Origin: Candidatus Methanomethylicota archaeon
GTDB lineage: Archaea > Thermoproteota > Methanomethylicia > Methanomethylicales > Methanomethylicaceae
Direction of reading: 5' to 3'
DNA length: 64,000 bases
Assembly (NCBI GenBank): GCA_029887765.1
Contig: JARXPF010000003.1
Location: 1-64,000 of the forward strand
The position numbers and the translations under genes are program-made. Positions 1-9,411 of the stretch are shown here, one piece after another (the first letter of the stretch is position 1; each line of letters starts with the position of its first letter). The notes beneath the pieces are model-generated. The model did no database searches and was not told where the DNA came from. It was given only the letters and a program-made list of their open reading frames with translations.

Positions 1-834
1 CTAGATGACTTCTTCGGAATCCTATACACTAAAGGGAAAATGATTACTATTGTCTCATATGGAGAGCATGAAGATACACTTCTATTAGTGAATCTGAAAG
101 TACTATACAACAGTGCAACATTATATAGTGAGCCAATTGGAGTTTTCCTCACGAGTGGAAGAATAATCAGAGGAGCGGATCTCTTGACTGAGATTTCAAC
201 AGCTCTTTCTAAGTGTATTGGAGCGTCCGAAGGAGACAACCTAAGCATACCGCTCAACCTAAAAGCTCTAATTACCTCCCGGATCAGAAGTTCTGTAAGC
301 AGCGTGCTTTCACCACTAACTAGCTATAGGGATGGACTTGTTAGGAGCGGCCTTAGAGACCAGGACAGTTGGGCTGATGAGTATAAATTCGCCTTCGAAA
401 TTACAGAGCCCTTTGGATGTATAAGATTCGTTAAGGAGCCTGTGATAGAAGCCTCTGAGCCTCCAGAGGAGGTTAAGCGCGAAGTAGAGGAGGAGGCTGT
501 TAAGTTCGCCTTGAAGATTGAGGCGGATGAGGGAAGGATAGCCGTAATAGTCCCAGAATCGGAACACTACGATATCAGGAGTATTAATCCTAAGACCGGC
601 GAGATTAGGAAAATTGAGGTTAAGGGTCACGCTGGTCCAGAAATATACGGTGAGCTTACAGATGATGAGGCTGAGCTCGCTAGAAGAGAGGGGGACAATT
701 ACTGGCTTTACATAGTATACAATGTGAAGAGCGACTCACCGAAACTCCTCAGGTTCAGGAATCCCTTAGTGACAATGAATTGGAAAGTCTTTGAAAGAGT
801 TGAGAAGAGATATAGACTCTGGCCTAAGGGGTAA
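1..834 (+). CDS. C-terminal part of a DUF3883-containing protein, probably a helicase
   Basis: The frame is open back to base 1 with no stop, so the gene starts outside the window; the first Met at 40 is probably internal. The last third (about residues 150-250 counted from that Met) resembles the DUF3883 / NO VEIN C-terminal domain, with the run 'EVKG' followed by a stretch ending 'NYWLYIVYNV'. In archaea and bacteria this domain usually ends large SNF2 or DEAD/DEAH helicases, many of them in defence or mobile islands. No helicase motif is visible in the part present. Base composition is clearly more GC-rich than in most of the window, which suggests acquisition. The MBL gene at 862 follows on the same strand after 27 bases and may be co-transcribed. 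The helicase assignment is inference from the family. Confidence 0.6.
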   Translation, partial: LDDFFGILYTKGKMITIVSYGEHEDTLLLVNLKVLYNSATLYSEPIGVFLTSGRIIRGADLLTEISTALSKCIGASEGDNLSIPLNLKALITSRIRSSVSSVLSPLTSYRDGLVRSGLRDQDSWADEYKFAFEITEPFGCIRFVKEPVIEASEPPEEVKREVEEEAVKFALKIEADEGRIAVIVPESEHYDIRSINPKTGEIRKIEVKGHAGPEIYGELTDDEAELARREGDNYWLYIVYNVKSDSPKLLRFRNPLVTMNWKVFERVEKRYRLWPKG

Positions 835-861
835 AATACACACATGTGGTGAAATGAGAGC

Positions 862-2070
862 ATGGTTGAAGTAAAAATCTTAAGTGGAGCGAGGAGTATA
901 GGTGGAAACTTCATTAGGATAGAGGATAAGGACCGAGTACTGATTTTCGATCAGGGTTTAAGATTTGATGTAATGGAGAAGTTCTATAGAGGATTCATAA
1001 CACCTAAAGGTTTGAAAGAGCTTAGGGAAATAGGTGCTGCACCTAAGGTTGAGTGGTATAGAGGGGTAAATGCTATTTACATATCACATATGCATTTAGA
1101 TCATCTAGGTCTTCTCTCGAACATTCCATTGAGAACCAATGTTTACTTGCCAAGCATAAGCATATATGAGGTTTTGGAGGAAAGGTGGCACAATTCACCA
1201 ACATGGCTTTCAATGATTCCAAGAAAATATTATGTTGAGCTTAAGGAGCTTAGACCTATGGAAATTGATGAGAATAACATAATGCCTTTACCTGTTTCAC
1301 ATAGTGCATATCCAGCTTATGCTCTATTATATTTTGGAAGTGATGAAAATATACTCTATACTGGAGATTTTAGGATTGAGGGTTTTCTGAAGGAGGAGGA
1401 ATTCATTAAAGTTCACAAGGGAAAAAGTATGCTTGAGTATCTAAGTGATAATAAAGATATTAAGATTGATAGGCTTATAATAGAGGGGACTAACTTAGGA
1501 TCAATTAGGGTTCCAATCTCACCAATTGAAGAAGAAGAAATGCTCAAAAGAATACTTAAGATGCATTCTCTAATAATTGCAACAATACACCAGCTCGATT
1601 TAGAATATATCTTTCTCCTAGATAAGCTAGCTTTTCAAACTGGAAGAAGCATATATATTGCTTCAGAAGGTGCCATCAATCTCATGAAGATTACTGCAAA
1701 CTTCTTAACAAAACCAAAAACAATTATTGACTATGTAAAGACATTAACACACTTTGAAACTACAGAGCTTACAGATATTGATAAAAACTCAATTTTAATA
1801 ACATCCTACTATGAAATGATTGATGTATTAAGAGATTTAAGGAATGTTGGTATTCTACCAAAGGACTCTGCTGTAATATTAAGCGAGTCAGAGCCAAGGG
1901 TTGAGGAGGCTCAAGAATATGAAGTTATGATGAATTGGCTTCTTAGACTTAGTGCTCAGACATATCTGATGAGGACATCTGGTCACTACTATCCACATGA
2001 GTTCAAAGCAATAATCAACATAATTAATCCAAAGAGAATAGATATAGTTCATACAAAGACAATTGATTAA
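862..2070 (+). CDS. MBL-fold metallo-hydrolase (possible nuclease)
   Basis: The protein of 402 residues has the metallo-beta-lactamase zinc signature HMHLDHLG near residue 75 and a later 'YTGDFR' motif, as in MBL and RNase J/beta-CASP-like hydrolases. Metal ligands for a di-zinc site are therefore present. The substrate cannot be read from sequence; RNA or DNA processing is the commonest role for proteins of this size and layout, but a small-molecule hydrolase is possible. The gene lies 27 bases downstream of the DUF3883 gene in the same orientation and in the same atypical segment, so a shared function, perhaps in defence, is inferred. Its composition lies between the first gene and the AT-rich core genes. 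The stop is followed by about 150 bases of AT-rich spacer. Confidence 0.65.
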   Translation: MVEVKILSGARSIGGNFIRIEDKDRVLIFDQGLRFDVMEKFYRGFITPKGLKELREIGAAPKVEWYRGVNAIYISHMHLDHLGLLSNIPLRTNVYLPSISIYEVLEERWHNSPTWLSMIPRKYYVELKELRPMEIDENNIMPLPVSHSAYPAYALLYFGSDENILYTGDFRIEGFLKEEEFIKVHKGKSMLEYLSDNKDIKIDRLIIEGTNLGSIRVPISPIEEEEMLKRILKMHSLIIATIHQLDLEYIFLLDKLAFQTGRSIYIASEGAINLMKITANFLTKPKTIIDYVKTLTHFETTELTDIDKNSILITSYYEMIDVLRDLRNVGILPKDSAVILSESEPRVEEAQEYEVMMNWLLRLSAQTYLMRTSGHYYPHEFKAIINIINPKRIDIVHTKTID

Positions 2071-2221
2071 GTATTACCAACATAAGGGAGATTTATCATA
2101 ATAAAACTTTATGAAATTATCTTAATGAAAAATTCACTAGACTAAATATTCAATCCAAAATTGTGTAGAGATATAATCTTAGTCAAAGTAAATGAAATAT
2201 AGACATTCAATGTATTAGAAA

Positions 2222-3394
2222 CTATATTGAGGAGTGTTCATTGCTAAATTTTCTATTCAATATTATTAACATTAGAATTGATAATACTTGAGTTAAAATT
2301 GTGTAACTTATTGCTATTGATGTTGATAATTGTAGTAAGAAAGTTAATATAAAACCTCCAATGCTCCATGAGATTCCATAAAGCATTCCAAATATACCAT
2401 AGGCTACTGCTAACTCATCTTTATTGACTATGTCTGCTATAGAAGCTCTCATGATTGTTTCCGAGATGCCCATGGTAATTCCCCAGAAAATTGCCATTAT
2501 ATATGCTAATACTGTAGCTCTTGTAGTTAATAACAATGTAATCATTAATGTTGTTATAGGTGCTATATATAGACTCTTAAGCTTTACTACATCATATAAA
2601 TAGCCTATTGGAAAGGCTATGAGAGCATCCACACCCATTGCAATCGCATATAATATTGCTATTTCAGCATCTCCTATGATTCCCCAATATTTCAGAAAGA
2701 AAGATGCTATAGCCCAGTGAATAAAACCTAAAGATTGTAAACTCATTGATAATGTATATAACCAAAATTTTTTACTTATACCTTTAAACGAAATTTTTTT
2801 GGATAAAACCTCAACACTCTTAATTTTTGGATAAAGAGACCATGTTGTGAATAAAAATATCATGGCTAATATACCTGGAATTAGAAGTATTAGAAATGCT
2901 TTGGAATAATCATATTTTATAAGCATATATGCAAAGAGAAGCGGTCCCGCTAGAGCACCAACTTGATCCATAACTTCATGGATACCAAAACCCTTTCCTC
3001 TACCAACTCCTTCTGTAACCTCGGCTAAAATCACATCTCTTACAGGAGTTCTTAAACCCTTCCCAATTCTCTCTAAAAGATATAGTAATGTTGCAATCCA
3101 CCAAAAACCTGCGAAAGCAAGGAAAGGTAAGACCATGACATTCATGGCATAACCTAATGTTAAAAAACTCCAAAATGCAATTGAAGACCCCAAATAAGAT
3201 GCTAATATACCACTTATAAATCTGAGAAAATATCCTATAAATTCACCTATAACAATAATGGATGAGGCAATAGGTGGAGCTTCTAAATGTTCTAAATAAG
3301 CTCCACTAATAGACCTAGCTCCTTCATAAACCATATCAGCAGTTAAAGAAATTAATCCAAGTAATAAAAATACAATTAAGATTCTTTTGTTCAT
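2222..3394 (-). CDS. Major facilitator superfamily transporter
   Basis: The 390-residue protein is almost wholly hydrophobic, with about 12 predicted membrane segments. The cytoplasmic loop between helices 2 and 3 has 'ERIGKGLRTPVRDV', close to the form seen in archaeal and bacterial MFS proteins related to multidrug and sugar-efflux permeases. Substrate is not predictable. It stands alone on the minus strand, convergent with the MBL gene, and lies 3' of tRNA-Ser at 3669. A single membrane protein of normal family length with no sign of truncation. Composition is less AT-biased than the core genes further on. Confidence 0.8.
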   Translation of the reverse strand: MNKRILIVFLLLGLISLTADMVYEGARSISGAYLEHLEAPPIASSIIVIGEFIGYFLRFISGILASYLGSSIAFWSFLTLGYAMNVMVLPFLAFAGFWWIATLLYLLERIGKGLRTPVRDVILAEVTEGVGRGKGFGIHEVMDQVGALAGPLLFAYMLIKYDYSKAFLILLIPGILAMIFLFTTWSLYPKIKSVEVLSKKISFKGISKKFWLYTLSMSLQSLGFIHWAIASFFLKYWGIIGDAEIAILYAIAMGVDALIAFPIGYLYDVVKLKSLYIAPITTLMITLLLTTRATVLAYIMAIFWGITMGISETIMRASIADIVNKDELAVAYGIFGMLYGISWSIGGFILTFLLQLSTSIAISYTILTQVLSILMLIILNRKFSNEHSSI

Positions 3395-3668
3395 TTCTTA
3401 ATCGCCATTATTTTAAATATTCTAAAAATTAATAGGAAATATTTAAGAATACTTGTTCAAGCAATCTAAATATATGAAAATGTGAAATGAATGAACATGA
3501 AGATTTAACCAATGAAGAAGATGCTTTTATCTAAATAAAGTTCATGAAAGAGAAAAAAATTCTCATGTCTTTAAAGACTAATGTAATATAGAATAGTTAA
3601 TACAATTTCTTTTGAGAAAATACGTAGACTTTGTTTAATAATTTTTAATTTATTCAAGAATGTCCTAG

Positions 3669-3752
3669 CGCCGGGGAAGGGATTCGAACCCTTGACCCCC
3701 AAAGGGGGACCGGCTCTCAAGGCCGGCGCCTTAACCACTCAGCCACCCCGGC
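3669..3752 (-). tRNA. tRNA-Ser (anticodon UGA)
   Basis: On the minus strand a complete class II cloverleaf can be drawn: acceptor GCCGGGG pairs with CCCCGGC, the anticodon stem CCGGC/GCCGG encloses the loop CTTGAGA with anticodon TGA, and there is a long variable arm before the T arm GGGTTCGAATCCC. Discriminator is G and no CCA is encoded. Length is 84 bases and no intron is present. The 3' end faces the atypical segment 1-3668, the arrangement seen where elements integrate into tRNA 3' ends. Confidence 0.95.
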
Positions 3753-4100
3753 TCATTTAAGATTTTAATAAATGCTACATAAATTTTTATTGGAAACAAT
3801 CCCTATATACATAAATTTGATAATTTATTACAATTCCTCTAAGCTTATAATCACTATAATATTTTTGAAATTTTTAATATTTTATTACTTCAATATATTA
3901 TGTTATCAATAATTAAATAATTAATTACTTAAAATTGGTGGGCAATTATAAATTAAAGCTTTATAAAATTTCAATAAATTAATAATAAACATTCTACTAC
4001 ATTTTAAAATATTTTATACTCTGTAGTCTACTTATCAAATATTATTTTTCTCATTTTGTTTATATATGAATGAATTTGATATTCAATGAACCATTTCGAG
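3753..4100. other. Intergenic, no gene seen
   Basis: About 350 bases of very AT-rich sequence between tRNA-Ser and speD. No ORF with protein-like composition, no RNA fold and no repeat stands out. It should hold the promoter of the minus-strand tRNA-Ser and the 3' end of the speD transcript. Confidence 0.6.
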
Positions 4101-4463
4101 CTAAACCTTATCCCCCATTAATAACCCCCTTTTTACTTCCATAATGCTCATTGTTCTTGGCCTCAACGCCTCTGTTATTATTTTAAAAGCTTTTGATGGA
4201 TCTACATTGTTACTACAAGTGAATATGTCTATGGCAGCATATCCTATTTCAGGCCAAGTATGAATGGAAAGGTGGGACTCAGCTATTATTACTACTCCAC
4301 TCACTCCTTGGGGACTGAATTTATGGAAAGTCTCTCCAACAATTTTTGCACCAGCTTCTTTTGCACTTTTTCTTAAAGTCTCTGTTATACTTTTTAAGTC
4401 ATCTAATGCTTTTGCATCACATCCAAATAGTTCAAGTATTACATGTCTCCCCAATTCTCTCAT
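4101..4463 (-). CDS. speD: S-adenosylmethionine decarboxylase proenzyme (or archaeal arginine decarboxylase paralogue)
   Basis: A small pyruvoyl enzyme of polyamine synthesis. The signature 'AESHLSIHTWPE' contains the Glu-Ser bond that is cleaved to form the pyruvoyl group and the active-site His; the later 'DIFTCSN' supplies the catalytic Cys. Length of about 120 residues is normal for the archaeal family. An upstream GTG at 4472 is in frame, but the ATG at 4463 has a G-rich ribosome-binding stretch (GGGGTGGG) just before it and is preferred. In some Crenarchaeota a close paralogue decarboxylates arginine instead, so substrate is not certain. The gene is more GC-rich than its neighbours. It stands alone. 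Confidence 0.85.
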   Translation of the reverse strand: MRELGRHVILELFGCDAKALDDLKSITETLRKSAKEAGAKIVGETFHKFSPQGVSGVVIIAESHLSIHTWPEIGYAAIDIFTCSNNVDPSKAFKIITEALRPRTMSIMEVKRGLLMGDKV

Positions 4464-4616
4464 TCTGCCCACCCCAAATCTAAAAAGGTTATTGAAAATC
4501 CAAATATATAAATATGTAACTATTTCTTTTTAAAGTAAATTTAGCAAAATTTTATTAACTTTTTAGCAAAATTCGCTAAATTTTTGCTCTAAAAATTGAA
4601 AAAAGAAATTTTTTAT

Positions 4617-5585
4617 TTAATATCCTACAAGTTCAGCTAAATCTATCCCGCATTCTCCTATATTATACATGTACATTGCCACTGTATTTAAAATAGTAGA
4701 AAATTTTTGCTGTTTATTAGATAATAATTCATTTACACTAATCATTTTATCTACAAGTTCTTTATTTTTCTCAATAACTTTATTTGCAATTTTAACATCT
4801 CTTTTAAATAAAGCATTAATAGCATCATAATGTAATAAATATGCTGTTTTACTAAGTTCTTTTAATCCATCCATTATTTCATAATTAATTTTTTCTCCAT
4901 AAATTTTTCTTACATTTTTAGCAATACCTTCTGAATAATCTGCAATACTTTCTATATATTTTGCAGCCATTCTTAAATCTAAACATTCTACAACTTTTAT
5001 TCCAAGTTTTTCTGCAAGTCTTTGATTTCTTACAGCAGATCTCAATTGTCTAACAATTAAGAAATAAAGCCTATCTACTTCTTCATCTCTTTTTATTACA
5101 ATTTCTGCTCTTTCTATATCATTATTTAATAAAGCTTCTTCAGCATCTTTATGCATACTAGCAGCAAGAGAATAAGCTCTTTTTAAAATATTTATTAAAG
5201 GCATAGAAGTTGGTTGAAGTAGACATTGAATTGTTATAGTATTAGTTCCTTCTTCTACAATTTCCAATCCTATTAATTTACTTATAGCTTCTTTTACTCT
5301 TTCTCTTATCATTGGTGTTATTTTTGTTTTAAGATCTATTACTATAATATCTGCTCCCATTAAATAATGAGTACGAATTTGTTTCTCAAGATTTTCTTCT
5401 TCTTTTATAAATGAAGTTTGACTTTCTAATTCTTCTCCTTCAACTGATATTATTAATGAACCTCCTTCACTTTCTACTATTTTAAGAATAGAACCAGAAT
5501 CAAGTTTATTTTTCATAACCCACTCTTTTGGTATGGAAATTAAGAAAGATCCTCCCTTACTTTTCTGTAATCTTCTATATTCCAA
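4617..5585 (-). CDS. PhoU-family phosphate uptake regulator with N-terminal AbrB-like domain
   Basis: The first 45 residues form a SpoVT/AbrB-like swapped-hairpin DNA-binding domain ('GGSFLISIPKEWV', then a 'GSILKIVESEGGSLIISV' strand pair). The remainder is helical with the repeated PhoU pattern, including 'DEEVDRLYFLIVRQLR' and 'ADYSEGIAKNVRK'. Archaeal proteins of this two-domain type are taken to control phosphate transport genes, though no pst genes are present here. It is transcribed away from the PolD small subunit gene, with an 80-base divergent AT-rich gap at 5586-5664 that must hold both promoters. Length 322 residues is typical. Confidence 0.85.
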   Translation of the reverse strand: MEYRRLQKSKGGSFLISIPKEWVMKNKLDSGSILKIVESEGGSLIISVEGEELESQTSFIKEEENLEKQIRTHYLMGADIIVIDLKTKITPMIRERVKEAISKLIGLEIVEEGTNTITIQCLLQPTSMPLINILKRAYSLAASMHKDAEEALLNNDIERAEIVIKRDEEVDRLYFLIVRQLRSAVRNQRLAEKLGIKVVECLDLRMAAKYIESIADYSEGIAKNVRKIYGEKINYEIMDGLKELSKTAYLLHYDAINALFKRDVKIANKVIEKNKELVDKMISVNELLSNKQQKFSTILNTVAMYMYNIGECGIDLAELVGY

Positions 5586-5664
5586 TAATCTCCCCTAAAA
5601 TAAAATACATTACATTTATTTAAAAGCAAATTGTTTTAAATCTAAATATTAAATAATAGCATTT

Positions 5665-7107
5665 GTGCAGAGTATGGAAAAATCATTAATATCAGCATAT
5701 AGTTTACTTTTAAGCTTAGGTTATCAATTATCTCCTGAAGCTTTTTCTTTAATAAAAGAGAGTGAAGATCCTGAAGCATTAGTAAATAAATTAATAAAAA
5801 ATCTTGAGTTAATGAAAGAAAAACCAATAATAATTGAACGTACTCATATTGAACCTCTTTTAACAAAATCAAAAGAATTACCAAAACCTAAGAAAAAAGA
5901 AGTATTACATAAAATAAAAGTAATTAAAGGAGAAGAAAATTATTTCATAGAAGGTAAATCAGAAGATTTTAGAAGATATTTTTTAAATAGATTTGAAAAA
6001 ATTAAAAGTTTTTTAATTTCAAGACCAGATGTAATGGGTGCAAATAGTCCTTCTAAATTGAATAATAAACAGAAGAAAGTTAAGGTTATTGGATTAGTAA
6101 CTTCAAAAAAAGAAACTAAGGATAGAATAGTAATAGAATTGGAAGATGAAGAGGGAATTGTTAAAATTATTTTTAAGAATGAATTTAAAAAGAAAGCGTC
6201 TAGAATTCTTATGGATGAAGTTATTTGTGTTTTTGGTCAATTATTAAATGAAGGCACTATACTAGGTGAAGAAATTATATGGCCTGATATTATTCCTAAG
6301 AAGAGGATTAATCTTGAAGGAGATGGATATATTGCTTTAACATCAGATATACACATAGGTAGTAAGTTATTTATGAAACAAGAATTTGAATCTTTCATAA
6401 AATGGATTAATGGAGAAAATGATGAAAAAGAAATTGCTTCTAAATTACATTATTTAATAATAGCTGGAGATATTGTTGATGGAGTAGGAGTATATCCTAA
6501 TCAAGAAGAAGAATTAATTATTAAAGATATATATAGACAATATGAAGAAGCTGCTCATTATTTATCTATGATAAGAGAAGATGTAAAAATTATAATAATT
6601 CCTGGTAATCATGATGCATGTAGACAAACTCTTCCTACACCACCAATTTATAAAGATATAGGTGCTCCTCTATATTCACTTAAAAATGTTATAATGCTTG
6701 GAGATCCTTCTTTTGTAGAAATTGAAGGTATTACTTTTTTAATAACTCATGGAAGAAGTTTAGATGATGTTATACCAGCACTTCCAGATTGTAATTTTAA
6801 AGAACCACAAAAAGCTATGGCTGAATTAATTAAATCAAGACATATTGCACCAATATATGGTGAAAAAACTCCTATTGCTCCTGAACCTATAGATAGATTA
6901 GTAATAGATATTGTTCCAGATGTATTTCATGCTGGTCATGTTCATGTATGGGGTATATCAGAATATAAAGGAGTAATATTAATAAATTCAGGAACTTGGC
7001 AAAAACAAACAAAATATCAAATGTCCATGGGTATAGAACCAGCACCAGGAGTTGTTCCAGTTATAGATCTTTCAAATTTAAAAATATCTACAATTAAGTT
7101 TTCATAA
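5665..7107 (+). CDS. DNA polymerase D small subunit (DP1), exonuclease
   Basis: Small subunit of the archaeal replicative family D polymerase, providing the 3'-5' proofreading nuclease and binding the DP2 catalytic subunit. An OB-fold lies near residues 140-210, followed by a calcineurin-like phosphoesterase domain with all metal motifs visible: 'SDIHIGS', 'IAGDIVDG', 'PGNHDA', 'THGR' and 'HAGHVHVWG'. The pattern 'PTPPIYKDIG' after GNHD is characteristic of DP1. The start is GTG at 5665 or ATG at 5674. Length of 480 residues is normal. PolD argues against a classical crenarchaeal host. It ends 14 bases inside the convergent DUF99 gene. The large subunit is not in the window. Confidence 0.93.
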   Translation: MQSMEKSLISAYSLLLSLGYQLSPEAFSLIKESEDPEALVNKLIKNLELMKEKPIIIERTHIEPLLTKSKELPKPKKKEVLHKIKVIKGEENYFIEGKSEDFRRYFLNRFEKIKSFLISRPDVMGANSPSKLNNKQKKVKVIGLVTSKKETKDRIVIELEDEEGIVKIIFKNEFKKKASRILMDEVICVFGQLLNEGTILGEEIIWPDIIPKKRINLEGDGYIALTSDIHIGSKLFMKQEFESFIKWINGENDEKEIASKLHYLIIAGDIVDGVGVYPNQEEELIIKDIYRQYEEAAHYLSMIREDVKIIIIPGNHDACRQTLPTPPIYKDIGAPLYSLKNVIMLGDPSFVEIEGITFLITHGRSLDDVIPALPDCNFKEPQKAMAELIKSRHIAPIYGEKTPIAPEPIDRLVIDIVPDVFHAGHVHVWGISEYKGVILINSGTWQKQTKYQMSMGIEPAPGVVPVIDLSNLKISTIKFS

Positions 7108-7636
7108 TTTTAGTAATAGATTTAGCTAAAATTTTTGCTAATCTTAAAGGTTCAGGAGTTTTTCCAAAAATTGTAGTTTCTTCTATAATTTTTATAGCTT
7201 CTTCTAATTTCATTCCCATAATTCCTAAAATAATCTCTCCTTTTAAAGTATGAACTTTATTTATTTTTACTTCTTCTAAAATAGCTAATCTTTCTTTCCA
7301 ATCTTTAAAATGTTTTATTAAAGCTTCTTTTACAGCATTAATATTTGGTTCTCTTTCTAAAATAAAAATTGAAGGAACTTCTTTTTTATTAAATATTTCT
7401 TTAGCATTTATTAAATTAAATCCTGCTAATGGTATACTTCCAGCAATTAATACTTCAACTTTTTCTTCTTCTATTCCTTCTAATATCTTATCAGTTGCAT
7501 CTAATCCATCAACTTCAATTGATTTAATAATAATTCTTTTTAAAATTATTCCTTCTGTTATTAAAAGTATAATTATTGTATTTTTATCAATATTTTTTCT
7601 AAATCCTCCTCCACATACTGCCATTATCTTTTTCAT
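7094..7636 (-). CDS. DUF99 (UPF0215) family protein, endonuclease V-like fold
   Basis: The motifs 'DGLDATDKI', 'PLAGFNLINAKEIF' and 'ALIKHFKDWKERL' match the archaeal DUF99 family, whose structure resembles endonuclease V; a function in nucleic acid repair has been suggested but not shown. At 180 residues it is near family length. The gene follows cdc6 on the minus strand after 6 bases, so the two are probably co-transcribed, and its 3' end overlaps the PolD small-subunit gene. The replication and repair surroundings fit a nucleic acid role, by inference only. Confidence 0.8.
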   Translation of the reverse strand: MKKIMAVCGGGFRKNIDKNTIIILLITEGIILKRIIIKSIEVDGLDATDKILEGIEEEKVEVLIAGSIPLAGFNLINAKEIFNKKEVPSIFILEREPNINAVKEALIKHFKDWKERLAILEEVKINKVHTLKGEIILGIMGMKLEEAIKIIEETTIFGKTPEPLRLAKILAKSITKIMKT

Positions 7637-7642
7637 TATAAT

Positions 7643-8845
7643 TCACTTTTCAAAGAAACTATAAGTCATAGGATCTTCTTTCATTGCTTCTTTTAAATTA
7701 CTAATAGGTATTACAAGATTAACAATTTTAGTTCTTCCATATCTTCCTTTACTTACTACTTTTGCATTAATTATTCCTAACATATCAAGTTCATTTATTA
7801 AATCACTTATTCTTCTTTGAGTAAGAGGTTCTAAACCAAAATTCTTTGAAATTTTTGAATATATATCATAAATTTCTCCTGTTGTACATCCTTTTCTTTT
7901 TTCTTTTTCAAGTAAATATAAACTAATTAGTAAAAGTTTAGAATGTAATGGCATTGTTCTAATTACTTCTACAACTCTATTTTTTTCTAATTCTCTTTGA
8001 GCACTTCTTACATGTGTTTCTAAAACTTTATTACTTCCTTCTCTTTCTGCAATTTCACCTGCAACTCTAAGTAAATCTAAAGCTCTTCTAGCATCTCCAT
8101 GTTCTTTTGCAGCTAATGCTGCACATAATTTTATTACTTCTGGTTCTATTACTCCTTTAAAAAAAGCTTTATCTACTCTTTGTTTAAGTATATCTTCAAG
8201 TTCTATAGCAGTATATGGAGGAAAAACTAATTCTTCTTCTCCAAGACTACTTCTAACTCTTGGATCTAAATAATCTGTAAAATTCAAATCATTTGTAATT
8301 CCAATTATACTTACTTTTGCTTTAGTTAATTGATTATTTATTCTAGTTAAATCATATAAAACTCTATCACCAGATTTTTTAACAAGAGAATCAACTTCAT
8401 CAAGAACTACAAACATATTTCTATCAGAAGAATCTAAAGCTTTTACAAATCTTCTAAATAATTCAGAAGTAGAAAGTCCAGTAAAAGGAACTTTTGCATT
8501 TATAGCTTCACACAAATCTGCTAATACTCTATAATTTGTATCATCATGTCTACAATTTATATATGCAATACAAAGAGGAATTCCTTTTTTCTTTCCTTCT
8601 ATAGAAAGTCTATTTAATACATATTTAGTAACTGCAGTTTTTCCAGTACCAGTCATTCCATAAATAAATACATTAGATGGTCTTGATCCTTTTAGTATTG
8701 GAGTTAATGTTTCAGCAAGTCTTAATATTTGTTTTTCTCTATGAGGTAATTCATCTGGTATATAATCTGGTCTAAGTAAATCTCTATTAATGAATATTTT
8801 TGCACTTAATACTCTTTTAAATAACTCATCTAATGAGTCACTCAT
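7643..8845 (-). CDS. cdc6: Orc1/Cdc6 replication initiator
   Basis: An AAA+ ATPase that recognises origins and helps load MCM. Walker A is 'GMTGTGKTAV', Walker B is 'VVLDEVDS', sensor 1 is 'GITND', and 'EHGDARRALDLLR' is sensor 2; a winged-helix domain follows to the C-terminus. An open frame runs on to 8998, but its first 51 residues have a different composition and do not look like the family; the ATG at 8845 gives 'MSDSLDELFKRVL', the usual N-terminus, and is chosen. The upstream region 8846-9411 may hold an origin or a mobile relic. Confidence 0.93.
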   Translation of the reverse strand: MSDSLDELFKRVLSAKIFINRDLLRPDYIPDELPHREKQILRLAETLTPILKGSRPSNVFIYGMTGTGKTAVTKYVLNRLSIEGKKKGIPLCIAYINCRHDDTNYRVLADLCEAINAKVPFTGLSTSELFRRFVKALDSSDRNMFVVLDEVDSLVKKSGDRVLYDLTRINNQLTKAKVSIIGITNDLNFTDYLDPRVRSSLGEEELVFPPYTAIELEDILKQRVDKAFFKGVIEPEVIKLCAALAAKEHGDARRALDLLRVAGEIAEREGSNKVLETHVRSAQRELEKNRVVEVIRTMPLHSKLLLISLYLLEKEKRKGCTTGEIYDIYSKISKNFGLEPLTQRRISDLINELDMLGIINAKVVSKGRYGRTKIVNLVIPISNLKEAMKEDPMTYSFFEK

Positions 8846-9411
8846 TTTGAATCCCGCACTAGATGCAATAGAAATAATGCTACTAAAGGATATATAGAGA
8901 TTCAGGTGGTTGTTCGTATCCATAAGTTTTTTTGAATTTCTAGACATGGATTCATCCTGACTATTCATCCCCGTTCTTACATGACTTTCAGATTTCATGA
9001 AGGTTTATAAGATTTGATGTAAGTTGCATTATCGTAGGTTGAACCTATTCACAATGTAAGTAAAGATTCAAGTGCGTAGAATATTTAACACCAATATGTG
9101 GGTTTTTCTCCACAGTAGTGAACTAAATGAAGGGGCTAGGATTACTCTGAACGGATGGAGACCAATAACATGGGCATTGATGAAAGGTGTCCGAGTTCTG
9201 TAAAACTAAGGGTTGGCATCAAACAACATGAAATCTAAATATCTATACATCCGTGATTGACAATTGCTCATCCGAGGAGTAGGATTGGAGAAATATATAG
9301 CATCTGTATATATACTCATAGCAATATATCTAGGACTAAAAATCCATAGAAATATCTCGAAAAACCAAAAACAATCTAAGACAGTATAATAATTTTTGAT
9401 ATAAATAATGG
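8846..9411. other. Unusual-composition segment between cdc6 and tRNA-Gln; candidate origin or element relic
   Basis: This 560-base stretch is visibly richer in G and C than the genes beside it and has no intact gene. It includes a short plus-strand frame ending with a stop near 9203, whose translation contains 'NGWRPITWALMKGVRVL' and looks protein-like, and a minus-strand frame fused in phase to the cdc6 frame. It lies directly 3' of tRNA-Gln, a common integration site. G-rich tracts 'GAAGGGG' near 9130 and 'CTAAGGG' near 9207, preceded by 'GTGAAC' and 'TGTAAAAC', loosely recall origin recognition boxes. Small inverted repeats (AGGTTGAACCT; TGTGG...CCACA) are also seen. None of these is decisive. 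Confidence 0.4.

Noticed and set aside
3487-3534. A 15-codon frame starting ATGAATGAACATG
   Set aside because: Too short, no ribosome-binding site of note and no coupling to a gene.
4264-4533. Plus-strand frame opposite speD
   Set aside because: Shadow of speD; the minus-strand product has the catalytic motifs.
8846-8998. N-terminal extension of the Orc1/Cdc6 frame
   Set aside because: Composition changes at 8845 and known Orc1 proteins start at the 'MSDSLDELFK' type sequence; the extension is treated as non-coding or relic.
9150-9210. Box C/D small RNA (TGATGAA near 9179)
   Set aside because: No matching D box and no closing stem at the expected distance.
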